Positions 1-8,435 of a stretch of 64,000 bases of DNA are shown piece by piece. The position numbers and the translations under genes are program-made. The notes under the pieces are model-generated. The model ran no database searches, had not been told where the DNA came from, and was given only the letters and a program-made list of their open reading frames with translations. The stretch comes from an uncultured Tateyamaria sp. (GTDB lineage Bacteria > Pseudomonadota > Alphaproteobacteria > Rhodobacterales > Rhodobacteraceae), in the NCBI RefSeq assembly GCF_947487805.1, contig NZ_CANKXW010000001.1:867501-931500 (forward strand), read 5' to 3'. How positions within the stretch are numbered: position 1 is the first letter of the stretch; each line of letters opens with the position of its first letter.

Positions 1-762
1 GATGGCACGGCGCGGGGCCAGACCTATGTGACGGCGAGTGCAGGCAATCACGGGTTGTCGGTGGCGGCGGGGGCGGCGGCCTTTGGCGCGCGTGCGGTGA
101 TATTCCTGGCCGAGACGGTGCCGGAGGCCTTTGCCGACCGGTTGCGCGGGATTGGCGCAGAGGTGGTGCGTGCGGGTGCCGATTACGAGGCGAGCATGGA
201 GGCCGCCATGGCAGAGGCGGAGGCGCGCGGTGCCGTGCTGTTGTCGGACAGTTCGTGGGACGGGTATTTCGTGCGACCGCATCGGTTGATGGAGGGGTAT
301 AACGCGTTGATGGCAGAGGTGTTTGACCAGATGGACGCCCCGCCCACGCATCTGTTCTTGCAGGCAGGTGTTGGTGGTCTGGCGGGTGCCGCGGCGGCGA
401 TGGCGCGGGGCACCTGGGGGGCGGATGTGCATATCACCGTGGTGGAGCCTGCCGCGGCGCCTGCGCTGATGGCGTCGGTGCAGGCGGGCCGCGCGGTGGA
501 GGCACCGGGGCCGGTGTCGGCGATGGGGCGGCTGGACTGCAAGGTGCCGTCGCTGATTGCATTGCGCGGGTTGGCGCGGGATGCGGATGCGTTCATGACC
601 ATCACCGAGGACGAGGGGTTTGCAGGCGCGCAGGCGGCGGCGGATCATGGGTTTGACAGCACGCCGTCCGGGGCGGCGGGGCTGGCCGGGGCGCTGGCGG
701 GGCCGGACCTGCCCGGCGATGCGCGGGTGCTGGTGATCCTGTCGGAGGGGCCCGAGGCATGA
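1..762 (+). CDS. Diaminopropionate ammonia-lyase-like PLP enzyme (5' end outside window)
   Basis: The reading frame is open from base 1, so the N-terminal part with the PLP-binding lysine is missing and about 253 residues remain. The family match rests on an ASAGNHG motif (asparagine loop contacting PLP), SDSSWDGY, which corresponds to the DTAWEGY signature of diaminopropionate ammonia-lyases, PTHLFLQAGVGG (phosphate-binding glycine loop) and a C-terminal SGAAGL. Fold-type II PLP enzymes of this group eliminate ammonia from 2,3-diaminopropionate or related amino acids in the cytoplasm; threonine-dehydratase-like enzymes such as EutB of ectoine degradation are the main alternative. The stop overlaps the next start (ATGA), so the two genes are translationally coupled. 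The true substrate is not shown by the sequence. Confidence 0.8.
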   Translation, partial: DGTARGQTYVTASAGNHGLSVAAGAAAFGARAVIFLAETVPEAFADRLRGIGAEVVRAGADYEASMEAAMAEAEARGAVLLSDSSWDGYFVRPHRLMEGYNALMAEVFDQMDAPPTHLFLQAGVGGLAGAAAAMARGTWGADVHITVVEPAAAPALMASVQAGRAVEAPGPVSAMGRLDCKVPSLIALRGLARDADAFMTITEDEGFAGAQAAADHGFDSTPSGAAGLAGALAGPDLPGDARVLVILSEGPEA

Positions 763-1904
763 CATTCGAGGTTGCCGAATACGAGGCGCGGCTGGCGCGG
801 GCGCAGGGTCTGATGGCGGCGGCGGGGCTGGATGCGCTGATGCTGACGACAGAGCCGGAGGTGCGCTATTTCACCGGGTTCCTGACGCGGTTCTGGGAAA
901 GCCCCACGCGGCCATGGTTCCTGATCGTGCCTGCGCGCGGCAAGCCGGTGGCGGTGATCCCGTCCATCGGTGCGCCGCTGATGGGGGCCACGTGGCTGGA
1001 CGATATCCGCACGTGGCGCAGCCCGGATTACGAGGACGACGGTGTGTCGCTGGTGGCCGCGACGCTGGCCGATCTGGTGCCTGCGGGGGGCGTGATCGGT
1101 GTACCAAGTGGCCCCGAGACGCATTTGCGCCTGCCGCTCGACAGCTGGCACGCGCTGCACGCGGCGCTGCCCGACCGGACGTTTGGGGGTGATGCGGGCG
1201 TGATGCGCCGGTTGCGGATGATCAAGTCGGAGGCCGAGATCGACAGGATCCAGATCGCCTGCGCCATTGCCGATGCGGCCTTTGCCCGCGTGCCGGAGAT
1301 CGCGGCGGAAGGCGTGCCGCTGTCACAGATCTTTCGCCGGTTCCAACTGCTGTGCCTGACCGAGGGGGCCGATTGGGTGTCCTATGTGGCGGGCGGCGCG
1401 GGGCCGGGGGGCTATGGCGATATCATCGCGCCCGCGACGGACGTGCCGCTGGCGGCGGGCGATGTCCTGATGCTGGACACCGGCGTGGTGCGCGACGGGT
1501 ATTTCAGCGATTATGACCGCAACTGGTCCGTTGGCCCGCCCGACGGCCAGACCGCCGAGGCTTATGCACGGCTGATCGACGCCAGCGACAGCTCTCTTGA
1601 GATCGCGCGCCCCGGCATCCGCGCCTGCGACCTGTTTCACGCCATGGACAAGGTGCTGACCGACGGCGCGGGCGGGTCGGACGCCGGGCGCTATGGGCAT
1701 GGGCTGGGCATGCAGTTGACCGAATGGCCGTCGCTGATCCCTGCCGACGAGACGGTGCTGGAGCCGGGCATGGTGCTGACGCTGGAGCCGGGGCTGGAAC
1801 TGGCCCCCGGCCGCACCATGGTGCACGAGGAAAACATCGTGATCACCGATGATGGTGCGGCCTATCTGTCGGTCCCGGCGCCCAGCGAATTGCCGGTGAT
1901 CTGA
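759..1904 (+). CDS. M24 family metallopeptidase / Xaa-Pro aminopeptidase-like hydrolase
   Basis: This 381-residue protein has the creatinase/aminopeptidase ('pita-bread') layout: an N-terminal creatinase-type domain (about 1-155) and a catalytic M24 domain (about 160-375). The expected dimetal ligands are visible as D240 (MLDTG), D251 (FSDYD), H314 (GHGLGMQ), E343 (TLEPG) and E357/E358 (VHEEN). Such enzymes cleave X-Pro peptides, but in amino-acid operons they also act as amidohydrolases, for example ectoine hydrolase (EutD/DoeA). It starts in an ATGA overlap with the PLP enzyme and is followed one base later by a racemase-fold gene, so the three probably act in one pathway. Whether it is a peptidase or a small-amide hydrolase is inference. 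Confidence 0.85.
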   Translation: MTFEVAEYEARLARAQGLMAAAGLDALMLTTEPEVRYFTGFLTRFWESPTRPWFLIVPARGKPVAVIPSIGAPLMGATWLDDIRTWRSPDYEDDGVSLVAATLADLVPAGGVIGVPSGPETHLRLPLDSWHALHAALPDRTFGGDAGVMRRLRMIKSEAEIDRIQIACAIADAAFARVPEIAAEGVPLSQIFRRFQLLCLTEGADWVSYVAGGAGPGGYGDIIAPATDVPLAAGDVLMLDTGVVRDGYFSDYDRNWSVGPPDGQTAEAYARLIDASDSSLEIARPGIRACDLFHAMDKVLTDGAGGSDAGRYGHGLGMQLTEWPSLIPADETVLEPGMVLTLEPGLELAPGRTMVHEENIVITDDGAAYLSVPAPSELPVI

Positions 1905-1905
1905 C

Positions 1906-2637
1906 ATGGCCTATGCCTACACCCGCGCGCCGGAGGAGAGGCCCAAACTGGGGCTGATCGCCCTTCAGGCCGACCGCACGATGGAGGATGACTTTCGCCG
2001 CCTGATGCCCGCCGATGTCAGCGTGCTTGTGTCGCGCGTGCCGTCCGGTCTGGAAGTCACCCCCGACAGCTTGGCAGAGATGGAAGGACACCTGAGCGCC
2101 TCTGCCGCGCTGTTTCCCGATGGCCATGGATTTGACGTGATCGGCTATGGCTGTACCTCGGCCACGGCGCAGATCGGGGCCGCAGCGGTGGCGGATCAGG
2201 TGCGCAAAGGGGCCGAGACGGCGCATGTGACCGACCCGGTTACGGCCCTGATCGCGGCCTGTGCTGCCGCTCAGGCGCGCCGGATCGCCATCCTGTCGCC
2301 CTATGTGGCGTCGGTGTCGGACCGGCTGCGCGATGTGCTGGCGGCGGCAGGCATCGACACGCCGACCTTCGGCAGCTTTGACGAGGCCAACGAGGCAGCG
2401 GTGGCGGGGATCGACGCGGCCTCCATCACCGCGGCGACGCTGGACATGATGCAGGGCGTGCAAGTGGACGCGGTATTTCTGTCCTGCACGAACCTGCGGA
2501 CGCTGGATGTGATTGGCCCGTTGCAGGCGCGGCTGGGCGTGCCGGTGTTGTCCAGCAATCTGGTGCTGGCCTGGCACATGCTGCATCTGGCGTGGCAGGG
2601 CCCGGGGCAGCCGGGTGGTTTGCTGGGCCTGAAATAA
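1906..2637 (+). CDS. Asp/Glu racemase-fold protein, maleate isomerase / arylmalonate decarboxylase-like
   Basis: At 243 residues this fits the Asp/Glu/hydantoin racemase superfamily. Both catalytic-type cysteines are present: C83 in YGCTSA and C194 in LSCTNL, the arrangement of maleate cis-trans isomerases and of EutA of ectoine utilization operons. Family members invert or isomerise acidic substrates by two-cysteine acid-base chemistry in the cytoplasm. The start lies one base after the stop of the M24 gene, so the genes are co-transcribed. The trio of PLP lyase, M24 hydrolase and racemase-fold protein resembles part of eut clusters, but the other eut genes (eutC, eutE) are not seen in this window, so I do not use the eut name. 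Confidence 0.78.
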   Translation: MAYAYTRAPEERPKLGLIALQADRTMEDDFRRLMPADVSVLVSRVPSGLEVTPDSLAEMEGHLSASAALFPDGHGFDVIGYGCTSATAQIGAAAVADQVRKGAETAHVTDPVTALIAACAAAQARRIAILSPYVASVSDRLRDVLAAAGIDTPTFGSFDEANEAAVAGIDAASITAATLDMMQGVQVDAVFLSCTNLRTLDVIGPLQARLGVPVLSSNLVLAWHMLHLAWQGPGQPGGLLGLK

Positions 2638-2713
2638 CGAAATTCGCGCAGCGCCTTGTGTCCGGGGTCGGGTCGGTGTTTTTCTGTGCCCAGATTCAAG
2701 GAGATGACGGTAT

Positions 2714-3946
2714 ATGAAACTGGGTTGTATCGGCGACGATTTCACCGGGTCCAGCGATCTGGCCAATACGCTGGCCAAGGCGGGGATGCGCGCCACGCAG
2801 TACACGGGCGTGCCAGCGGGCGATGCGGACCCATCCGTCGAGGCGGGTGTTGTGGCGCTCAAGACCCGGTCGGTGCCGGTCACTGAGGCGGTCGAGAAAT
2901 CGCTGGCCGCGTTGCGGTGGTTGCAGGCGCAGGGATGCACGCAGTTCTTTTTCAAATATTGCTCGACCTTTGACAGCACCGCAGAGGGCAATATCGGCCC
3001 CGTGGCGGATGCGCTGGCCGAGGCGCTGGAGGCGCACAAGGTCATCGTCTGCCCTGCCTTTCCCGGCACGGGGCGGTCGGTCTATCAGGGGCATCTGTTT
3101 GTGAATGACGTGCTGTTGAACGAAAGCGGGATGCAGAACCATCCGTTGACGCCGATGACCGACCCCGACCTGCGCCGCTGGCTGGCGCCGCAGACACGCT
3201 ACAGCGTGGGCCATGTGGGGCCGGGGCCGGTCTTTGGCGGGGCCGCGGCGATTGCGACGGCGCTGGAGGCGGAACATGGTAAGGGCCATCGTCACATCGT
3301 CGTGGATGCGATCCGCGACGAGGATTTGCGCGCCATCGGGGCCGCGGCGCGGGATCTGCCGTTGATCACCGGGGGATCGGGTGTGGCGCTTGGCCTGCCC
3401 GCAAATTTCGGCTGTGTGGCGGGTGATGTCCCGTGGCAGGGTCAGGGGGGGCGCGCGGTGGCGCTGTCCGGGTCCTGTTCGGTGGCCACGCGGGCGCAGG
3501 TGGCGCGGCACGCCGCCCGGCACCCGGCACGCGAGATCGTCGCGGCGGATGTGATCGAGGGGCGTCTGTCCGCGCAAGACATCGCGACATGGTTGCTGGA
3601 TCAGGACGGCCTGCCGCTGGCCTACAGCTCGGCGGATCCCAACGATGTGCGGGCGGTACAAGAGCAATATGGCCGCGAACGGTCGGCGGCGGCGCTCGAA
3701 GGGGTCTTTGCCGAGGTGGCGCGTCTGGTGCGCGCGGGCGATGTGACGCGGATCATCACGGCCGGGGGCGAGACATCCGGCGCGGTGGTCGAGGCGCTGG
3801 ATCTGGGCACGCTTGAGATCGGGCCAGAGATCGACCCCGGCGTGCCTGCGCTGCGGGCGGGGCCGGACCTGGTGGTGGCGCTGAAATCGGGGAATTTCGG
3901 GGCCGAGGATTTCTTTGAAAAGGCGGACGGGGTGTTGCGCGGATGA
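2714..3946 (+). CDS. otnK: Four-carbon acid sugar kinase family protein (3-oxo-tetronate kinase type)
   Basis: The 410-residue product begins with LGCIGDDFTGSSDLANTL, the hallmark of the DUF1537 four-carbon acid sugar kinase family, and has an N-terminal substrate domain (about 1-240) and a C-terminal nucleotide-binding domain (about 255-405, with GGETSGAVVEAL). OtnK phosphorylates 3-oxo-tetronate at the 4-position with ATP; the immediately downstream aldolase-fold gene matches OtnC, which decarboxylates that product to dihydroxyacetone phosphate. A strong AAGGAG at 2698-2703 precedes the ATG by 10 bases. A 76-base gap separates it from the amino-acid genes upstream. The dehydrogenase and isomerase (OtnI) partners of the known erythronate/threonate routes are not next to it. 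Confidence 0.85.
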   Translation: MKLGCIGDDFTGSSDLANTLAKAGMRATQYTGVPAGDADPSVEAGVVALKTRSVPVTEAVEKSLAALRWLQAQGCTQFFFKYCSTFDSTAEGNIGPVADALAEALEAHKVIVCPAFPGTGRSVYQGHLFVNDVLLNESGMQNHPLTPMTDPDLRRWLAPQTRYSVGHVGPGPVFGGAAAIATALEAEHGKGHRHIVVDAIRDEDLRAIGAAARDLPLITGGSGVALGLPANFGCVAGDVPWQGQGGRAVALSGSCSVATRAQVARHAARHPAREIVAADVIEGRLSAQDIATWLLDQDGLPLAYSSADPNDVRAVQEQYGRERSAAALEGVFAEVARLVRAGDVTRIITAGGETSGAVVEALDLGTLEIGPEIDPGVPALRAGPDLVVALKSGNFGAEDFFEKADGVLRG

Positions 3947-4593
3947 GCACGGAAACCGCATTGCGTGAACAGATGTGCCTGCTGGCCAGGTCGCTGTTCG
4001 ACCGTGGCCTGACCCATGGCAGCACGGGCAATATCTCCGCCCGGACCGAAGATGGCGGGCTGCTGGTGTCGCCCACGGGCACGAGTTTCGGGCGGCTCGA
4101 TCCCGGGCGGTTGAGCCGGTTTGACGCGCGCGGTCAGCATGTGGCGGGCGATGCGCCCACCAAGGAGATGCCGTTGCACAGTGCGTTTTACGACACGCGC
4201 AGCACGGCGGGCGCTGTGGTTCACCTGCACAGCTGCCACTCGGTCGCGCTGTCGATGCTGCCGGTGGAGGATGCGGCGAATTTCCTGCCGCCGCTCACGC
4301 CCTACGGCATCATGAAGCTGGGCAAGGTCCAGCTGTTACCGTTTTTTGTACCCGGCGATCCGGCGATGGGGGCGGCAGTGCGCGGGCTGGCCGGCAAGCG
4401 GTCGGCGGTGATGCTGGCCAATCACGGCCCCGTTGTGGCCGCCAAAGACGTCGAGGCCGCCTGCAATGCCATCGAAGAGTTGGAAGACACCGCGCGCCTG
4501 ACCCTGATGACGCGAGGCATGTCCCCCCAGGGCCTGACAGAGCCCCAGGTGCAGGCCGTGGTGACCAAGTTCGACATCGCCTGGGACGACTGA
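3943..4593 (+). CDS. otnC: Class II aldolase/adducin family protein (3-oxo-tetronate 4-phosphate decarboxylase type)
   Basis: The 216-residue protein has the class II aldolase/adducin fold. Zinc ligands H94, H96 (VVHLHSCHS) and H161 (ANHGPV) and the catalytic-type E75 (KEMPLH) are all present, as is the N-terminal GSTGNISAR phosphate-binding loop at 26-34. OtnC-type members decarboxylate 3-oxo-tetronate 4-phosphate; fuculose-phosphate aldolase and ribulose-5-phosphate epimerase are the related alternatives. The assignment to OtnC leans on its ATGA overlap with the OtnK-type kinase. It is the last gene of the plus-strand operon and converges on the sugar ABC ATPase gene. Confidence 0.82.
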   Translation: MSTETALREQMCLLARSLFDRGLTHGSTGNISARTEDGGLLVSPTGTSFGRLDPGRLSRFDARGQHVAGDAPTKEMPLHSAFYDTRSTAGAVVHLHSCHSVALSMLPVEDAANFLPPLTPYGIMKLGKVQLLPFFVPGDPAMGAAVRGLAGKRSAVMLANHGPVVAAKDVEAACNAIEELEDTARLTLMTRGMSPQGLTEPQVQAVVTKFDIAWDD

Positions 4594-4639
4594 CGGGCGG
4601 TGACGGCTCCGTCATGGGAAAACCAGACCGTCCAACAGT

Positions 4640-4701
4640 GCATATTTTTGGAACAATGAAGGATCAGGCGCGCCTTTGCGTTCATTGTTCTTCAAATATG
4701 C
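4640..4701. repeat. Long inverted repeat between convergent genes, possible bidirectional terminator
   Basis: A 21-bp arm at 4640-4660 is repeated in inverted orientation at 4681-4701, differing only in a few central positions, with a 20-bp spacer. The arms are AT-rich in a GC-rich genome. Sitting between the convergent otnC-type and ugpC-type stop codons, it could fold in transcripts from both sides. It lacks the short GC stem plus U-run of a classic terminator. Confidence 0.55.
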
Positions 4702-4725
4702 AAATCCTACGCAGGCAAGGCAGGG

Positions 4726-5781
4726 TCAGGGTTGGATCGTGTTGCCATCCGCATCAAAGAAGTGGGTGCGGTCGGGATCGAAGCTGAGCCCCATCGTATC
4801 GCCCACCTTGACGTCTGCATCGCCGGAGATTCGGACGTTGATCTGGCCCGCCGCGCCACAGTCGAACAGAACAAATGTGTCCGCACCGAGGTATTCGACC
4901 ACATCGATGCGCCCGTCGCACTGGCCAGTGCCCGCCGCCCCTGCGGTGATGTGTTCGGGGCGGATGCCCATCTGCGTGGCGCCTTGTGCCGAGGCCCGGT
5001 AGGGCCCGGTCCGTCCGCCCGGCACCGTGTAGGTGTCGCCGGAGGCCGATGCAGCAAAGACGTTCATCTTGGGGCTGCCGATGAACTGCGCCACGAACAC
5101 GTTGCCCGGATGATTGTAGAGCTCGCGCGGGGTGCCCACCTGGATGATGCGGCCCGCGTCCAGCACGACGATCCGGTCGGCCAGCGTCATTGCTTCGACC
5201 TGGTCGTGGGTCACGTAGATCATTGTGGCCGACAGCGACTGGTGCAGCTTGGAGATCTCGTGCCGCATTTCCACCCGCAGTGCGGCATCCAGGTTCGACA
5301 GGGGTTCGTCAAAGAGGAACGCTGTGGGGTCCCGCACAATCGACCGGCCAATGGCCACGCGCTGGCGCTGACCGCCTGACAGGTCCTTGGGACGCCGGTC
5401 GAGATACTGGTCCAGCTTGAGCGTGTCCGCCGCCGCATCCACCTTGGCCGTGATCTCGGATTTCGGCGCGCCCGCCGTTTTCAGCGAGAACCCCATGTTG
5501 TCGCGCACCGACATGTGCGGATAAAGCGCATAGGACTGGAACACCATCGACAGCCCGCGTTTGCTGGGCGGCTGGTCGGTCACATCCGTCCCGTCGATGT
5601 CGAGCGACCCGCGGCTGATATCCTCCAACCCGCCGATCATCCGCAGCAAGGTTGACTTGCCGCAGCCCGACGGCCCGACAAACACCACGAATTCGCCGTC
5701 GTGTATGGCAAGGTCGACGCCCTTGATGACCTGCACCTCGCCATACCATTTCTCGACTGCGTTGAGTGTGATCGCGCCCAT
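4726..5781 (-). CDS. ugpC: Sugar ABC transporter ATP-binding protein (UgpC/MsmK type)
   Basis: This 351-residue ATPase carries Walker A GPSGCGKS (36-43), the Q-loop at FQSYALYPH (81-89), signature LSGGQ (134-138), Walker B with catalytic E159 (FLFDEP) and switch H192 (VTHDQ). The C-terminal part (about 235-351) is the TOBE/OB-fold regulatory extension of the MalK/UgpC group. It energises the two permeases encoded upstream in the same minus-strand operon. It is the last gene of the operon and is preceded by a glycosidase gene only 2 bases away. The symbol indicates the family; glycerol-3-phosphate transport is not implied. Confidence 0.92.
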   Translation of the reverse strand: MGAITLNAVEKWYGEVQVIKGVDLAIHDGEFVVFVGPSGCGKSTLLRMIGGLEDISRGSLDIDGTDVTDQPPSKRGLSMVFQSYALYPHMSVRDNMGFSLKTAGAPKSEITAKVDAAADTLKLDQYLDRRPKDLSGGQRQRVAIGRSIVRDPTAFLFDEPLSNLDAALRVEMRHEISKLHQSLSATMIYVTHDQVEAMTLADRIVVLDAGRIIQVGTPRELYNHPGNVFVAQFIGSPKMNVFAASASGDTYTVPGGRTGPYRASAQGATQMGIRPEHITAGAAGTGQCDGRIDVVEYLGADTFVLFDCGAAGQINVRISGDADVKVGDTMGLSFDPDRTHFFDADGNTIQP

Positions 5782-5783
5782 GA

Positions 5784-7073
5784 TCAGGCTCCTTCCGTCT
5801 TGTGTGCCCAGCCCAGCCAGATCGCGGCGGTCCAGGTGAACGAACTGCCCCCGGCTGGTGCACCGTCGCGGGGGTCAAAGTATTCTGCAAAGCCGTGATC
5901 GGCGATCAGGTCCGCCGTGGTGCGACGCACAACCTCGCCCTGGGGCAGGCCCATCTCGGTCAGCCCGGTGCCAATCATCATGTTCATCACGCCCCAGACC
6001 GGCCCGCGCCAGTACCGCTTGCCGTCAAAGCGCGGATCGGTCAGCGTCAGCGACGGCACGCCGTATTTGGCCTGCGCCATTACCTCATCCAGACGGGTGC
6101 GCATGTCAGGGTGGTCGATGCCCGCATACCAGCACAGGAAAGACGCGTTGGTCACCGCATTGGCCCAGGTGCCACCCACCGCATCGCGGCCATCGAAACA
6201 GCCGATGTCGGGGTTCCACAGGGTCTGCGCGCCCGCCTCGAGCGTCTCGATCCACTGCTCCAGCTCGCTCACATCCCGGCCCATGTCACGCCCCAGCGCC
6301 GCAAGGTCGCGCGTGGCGCGCAGCAGGGTGAAGGTCATGGTCGGATCGGCCACGCGGAACGGCGTGTTCTCCAACATCGCCGCCTCGTCCCAGCCCAGCC
6401 GCGCCCCGCGCTGGACCAGCCAGATGTACCGGTCATAGTCGTATTTCGTGGGCCGCATCGACCCGTCCACATGGGTGGTGTCGCGCCGGGTGTATTCGCC
6501 CACGCCCTCGGGCGTGATCGCAGCCATTGCCGCATCCCAGTCCGGCGCATTGTCACGCCCTGCTTCCCAGGGATGGGTGATGCACACCGCACCACGGTCC
6601 AGCCGCCAGTCCATGAACCAGCGGTGCCAGCGCACCAACCCGTCATAGATCCCCGCCATGCGCGCAGCACCAAAATCCGGATCCTTGGCCAGCACCATGC
6701 GCGCCATGGTCGCCGCGACGGGCGGCTGGCTGATGCCCGAAGACGGGATCGGCCCGGTGCCCTGCCATACATCATGGTTCGGGAAGTATCCGTCATCGGG
6801 CACGTGGAACAGGATATGCGGCACCATGCCGTTCTCCCACTGGCCCGACATCAGCGTCTCCAGCTCGCGCCACGCGCGGTCCAGATCGAACTCGGCAAAA
6901 CCGATGGCGGCAAAGGCGCTGTCCCAATTCCACTGATAGGGATAAAGCCCCGAGGTCGGGATCGTATAGGCCCCCTTGTCGTTGCGCTGCAAAATGGCGC
7001 GCGCCTCTTCGTCGCGCACTTTCCTGCGCGCATCGATCGTGCGCATGTCTGTGGATGTCATATCTCGCATCAT
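5784..7073 (-). CDS. GH63-like glycoside hydrolase, possibly for glucosyl-/mannosylglycerate-type substrates
   Basis: The 429-residue protein is an (alpha/alpha)6-barrel glycosidase of the GH63/GH37 type: [11 protein letters not shown] near 44-54, [11 protein letters not shown] (167-176) and YWRGPVW (354-360). By position the catalytic acid is D174 (RDN) and the base E397 (FAEYFDP), as in GH63 mannosylglycerate hydrolases. There is no signal peptide, so it would act on an imported sugar in the cytoplasm. It overlaps the permease stop by 4 bases and is 2 bases from the ATPase gene, which ties it to the ABC system. Several in-frame ATGs (7073, 7070, 7061) make the exact start uncertain. Small glucosides such as glucosylglycerate or mannosylglycerate are an inferred substrate; other alpha-glucosides are possible. 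Confidence 0.75.
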   Translation of the reverse strand: MMRDMTSTDMRTIDARRKVRDEEARAILQRNDKGAYTIPTSGLYPYQWNWDSAFAAIGFAEFDLDRAWRELETLMSGQWENGMVPHILFHVPDDGYFPNHDVWQGTGPIPSSGISQPPVAATMARMVLAKDPDFGAARMAGIYDGLVRWHRWFMDWRLDRGAVCITHPWEAGRDNAPDWDAAMAAITPEGVGEYTRRDTTHVDGSMRPTKYDYDRYIWLVQRGARLGWDEAAMLENTPFRVADPTMTFTLLRATRDLAALGRDMGRDVSELEQWIETLEAGAQTLWNPDIGCFDGRDAVGGTWANAVTNASFLCWYAGIDHPDMRTRLDEVMAQAKYGVPSLTLTDPRFDGKRYWRGPVWGVMNMMIGTGLTEMGLPQGEVVRRTTADLIADHGFAEYFDPRDGAPAGGSSFTWTAAIWLGWAHKTEGA

Positions 7074-8284
7074 CCTTTTACCGACCCGGCGGTCAGCCCT
7101 TTCGTCATGAAACGCTCAAGCCCGAGGAACAGGGCCATGATCGGCACGGTGGCGATCACGGCACCGGCCATCAGGTGCTGGCGCGGAATTTCAGAAGAGT
7201 TCAGCATTGCGACACCGCGCGTCAGCGTGAACTTGGACGGATCGTCCAGCAGCATGAAGGCGAGCAGGAATTCGTTCCACGCAATCATGAAGACATAAAG
7301 CGATACCGACACCATCGCAGGCAGAGACAGGGGCAAGGTGATCTTCCAGATCACTTGCAGGCGGCTGAGGCCGTCCATCAGCCCCGCCTCCTCGACCTCG
7401 CCCGGCAGGCCGCGGAAATACCCCTGAAGCATATAAAGGGCCACGGGGATCGTTGTGACCGGATAGATCATCAACAGCCCCGGAATGGTGTTGCGCAGCC
7501 CCGTCATCGAAAAGGCGATGTAGATGGGCAGCGCCAGCACGATCATCGGCACCATGTAGATCAACAGGATCGACCGCGAAAACGCCGCCCGCCCCTTGAA
7601 CCGCAACCGCGCGACCGCATAGGCCCCCGGCACCGAAAAGGCGAGCGTGATCAATACGGTCAGCACCGACACATAAAAGCTGGTCCAGAGGTAGCTGCCA
7701 AAGTTGAACTGCCCAAACAGCTCGAAATAGCTGCGAAAGAGATCCAGCCCCCGGCTCAGATCAATCGAGAAATCGAGCGGGTTCTTCAACAGCGCCTGTT
7801 GAGATTTCAGGCTGGTCATCACCATCACGTAAAACGGGATCAGCACGGCGGCGGTGAACACGATATAGCCAAAGCCGGTCAGAAACCGGATCACGGCATC
7901 CTCGAACGCATGGCGCGTCAGGTCACCGGGATGCGCCTCGACCAGCATCACGCGCATGGGCCACAGGGTGAACACCCCAAACGCCACAACAGACAACAAC
8001 TGCCAGCCCAGCGGCACACCTTCGGTGAATTGCATCGGCGACAGCGGCGTGAACATCAACACCACCGACACCGCCACGAACCCTGCCAGCAAAAACGGCA
8101 CGGCGCGCAGATAAATCAACGCCAGACCGCCGCCCACGCCCAGGATCACACAGCCCAACGCACCGGGCCGAAACCCGAGCCCAGAGGCAAAAGACAAGGT
8201 CACCGCCACAGTGACCGCAATCACAAAGGCCCACAAAAGCCCGATCACACCGGCCGTCACGGCCCCATTGCGCAGGACACTCAT
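7070..8284 (-). CDS. Carbohydrate ABC transporter permease, MalG type with N-terminal membrane extension
   Basis: The C-terminal 270 residues are a standard MalG/UgpE-like permease with the EAA loop EEAGLMDGLSRLQVIWKITL, which docks on the ATPase. Unlike the usual ~280-residue proteins it is 404 residues long: the first ~135 residues add about four extra hydrophobic segments before the canonical first helix (about 133-158, FLTGFGYIVFTAAVLIPFYV). It sits between the MalF-type permease (150-base gap with palindromes) and the glycosidase (4-base overlap). The role of the extension is unknown. Confidence 0.88.
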   Translation of the reverse strand: MSVLRNGAVTAGVIGLLWAFVIAVTVAVTLSFASGLGFRPGALGCVILGVGGGLALIYLRAVPFLLAGFVAVSVVLMFTPLSPMQFTEGVPLGWQLLSVVAFGVFTLWPMRVMLVEAHPGDLTRHAFEDAVIRFLTGFGYIVFTAAVLIPFYVMVMTSLKSQQALLKNPLDFSIDLSRGLDLFRSYFELFGQFNFGSYLWTSFYVSVLTVLITLAFSVPGAYAVARLRFKGRAAFSRSILLIYMVPMIVLALPIYIAFSMTGLRNTIPGLLMIYPVTTIPVALYMLQGYFRGLPGEVEEAGLMDGLSRLQVIWKITLPLSLPAMVSVSLYVFMIAWNEFLLAFMLLDDPSKFTLTRGVAMLNSSEIPRQHLMAGAVIATVPIMALFLGLERFMTKGLTAGSVKG

Positions 8285-8337
8285 GACACTTCCTTTCGCG
8301 TCAAATACCTCGGGGTGAATTGGCCGTCAGGCCAAGA

Positions 8338-8389
8338 GGGGCAGCGCCCCAGGCAGGGGTCGGCCCCCTCGCAGGGGCAGCGCCCCTGC
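8338..8389. repeat. REP-like palindromic element between permease genes
   Basis: Two related GC palindromes share the core GGGGCAGCGCCCC: 8338-8350 and a perfect 8-bp-stem hairpin at 8371-8389. They lie in the 151-base gap between the two permease genes, next to a CCCCGAGGTATTTGA-like stretch (reverse strand, about 8301-8316). From memory, similar palindromes next to a GAGTATTTG-like tail are common extragenic repeats in roseobacters. The hairpins could also protect or attenuate the operon mRNA. Confidence 0.5.
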
Positions 8390-8435
8390 AGCCCGCCCGC
8401 CGCAGGCGAGACGCAAACTTGTTTTGCGGCACCCA

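Noticed and set aside
759-1904. DMSP lyase DddP (also an M24-fold protein of roseobacters)
   Set aside because: The protein is shorter than DddP (about 450 residues) and keeps the standard M24 metal-ligand pattern; context is amino-acid catabolism.
1-2637. Naming the first three genes eutB, eutD and eutA
   Set aside because: The eutC and eutE genes and the usual ectoine transporter and regulator are absent from the window, and the PLP fragment fits diaminopropionate ammonia-lyase better.
2656-2886. Short plus-strand frame before and inside the OtnK-type gene
   Set aside because: It overlaps the kinase in another frame and has no family features.
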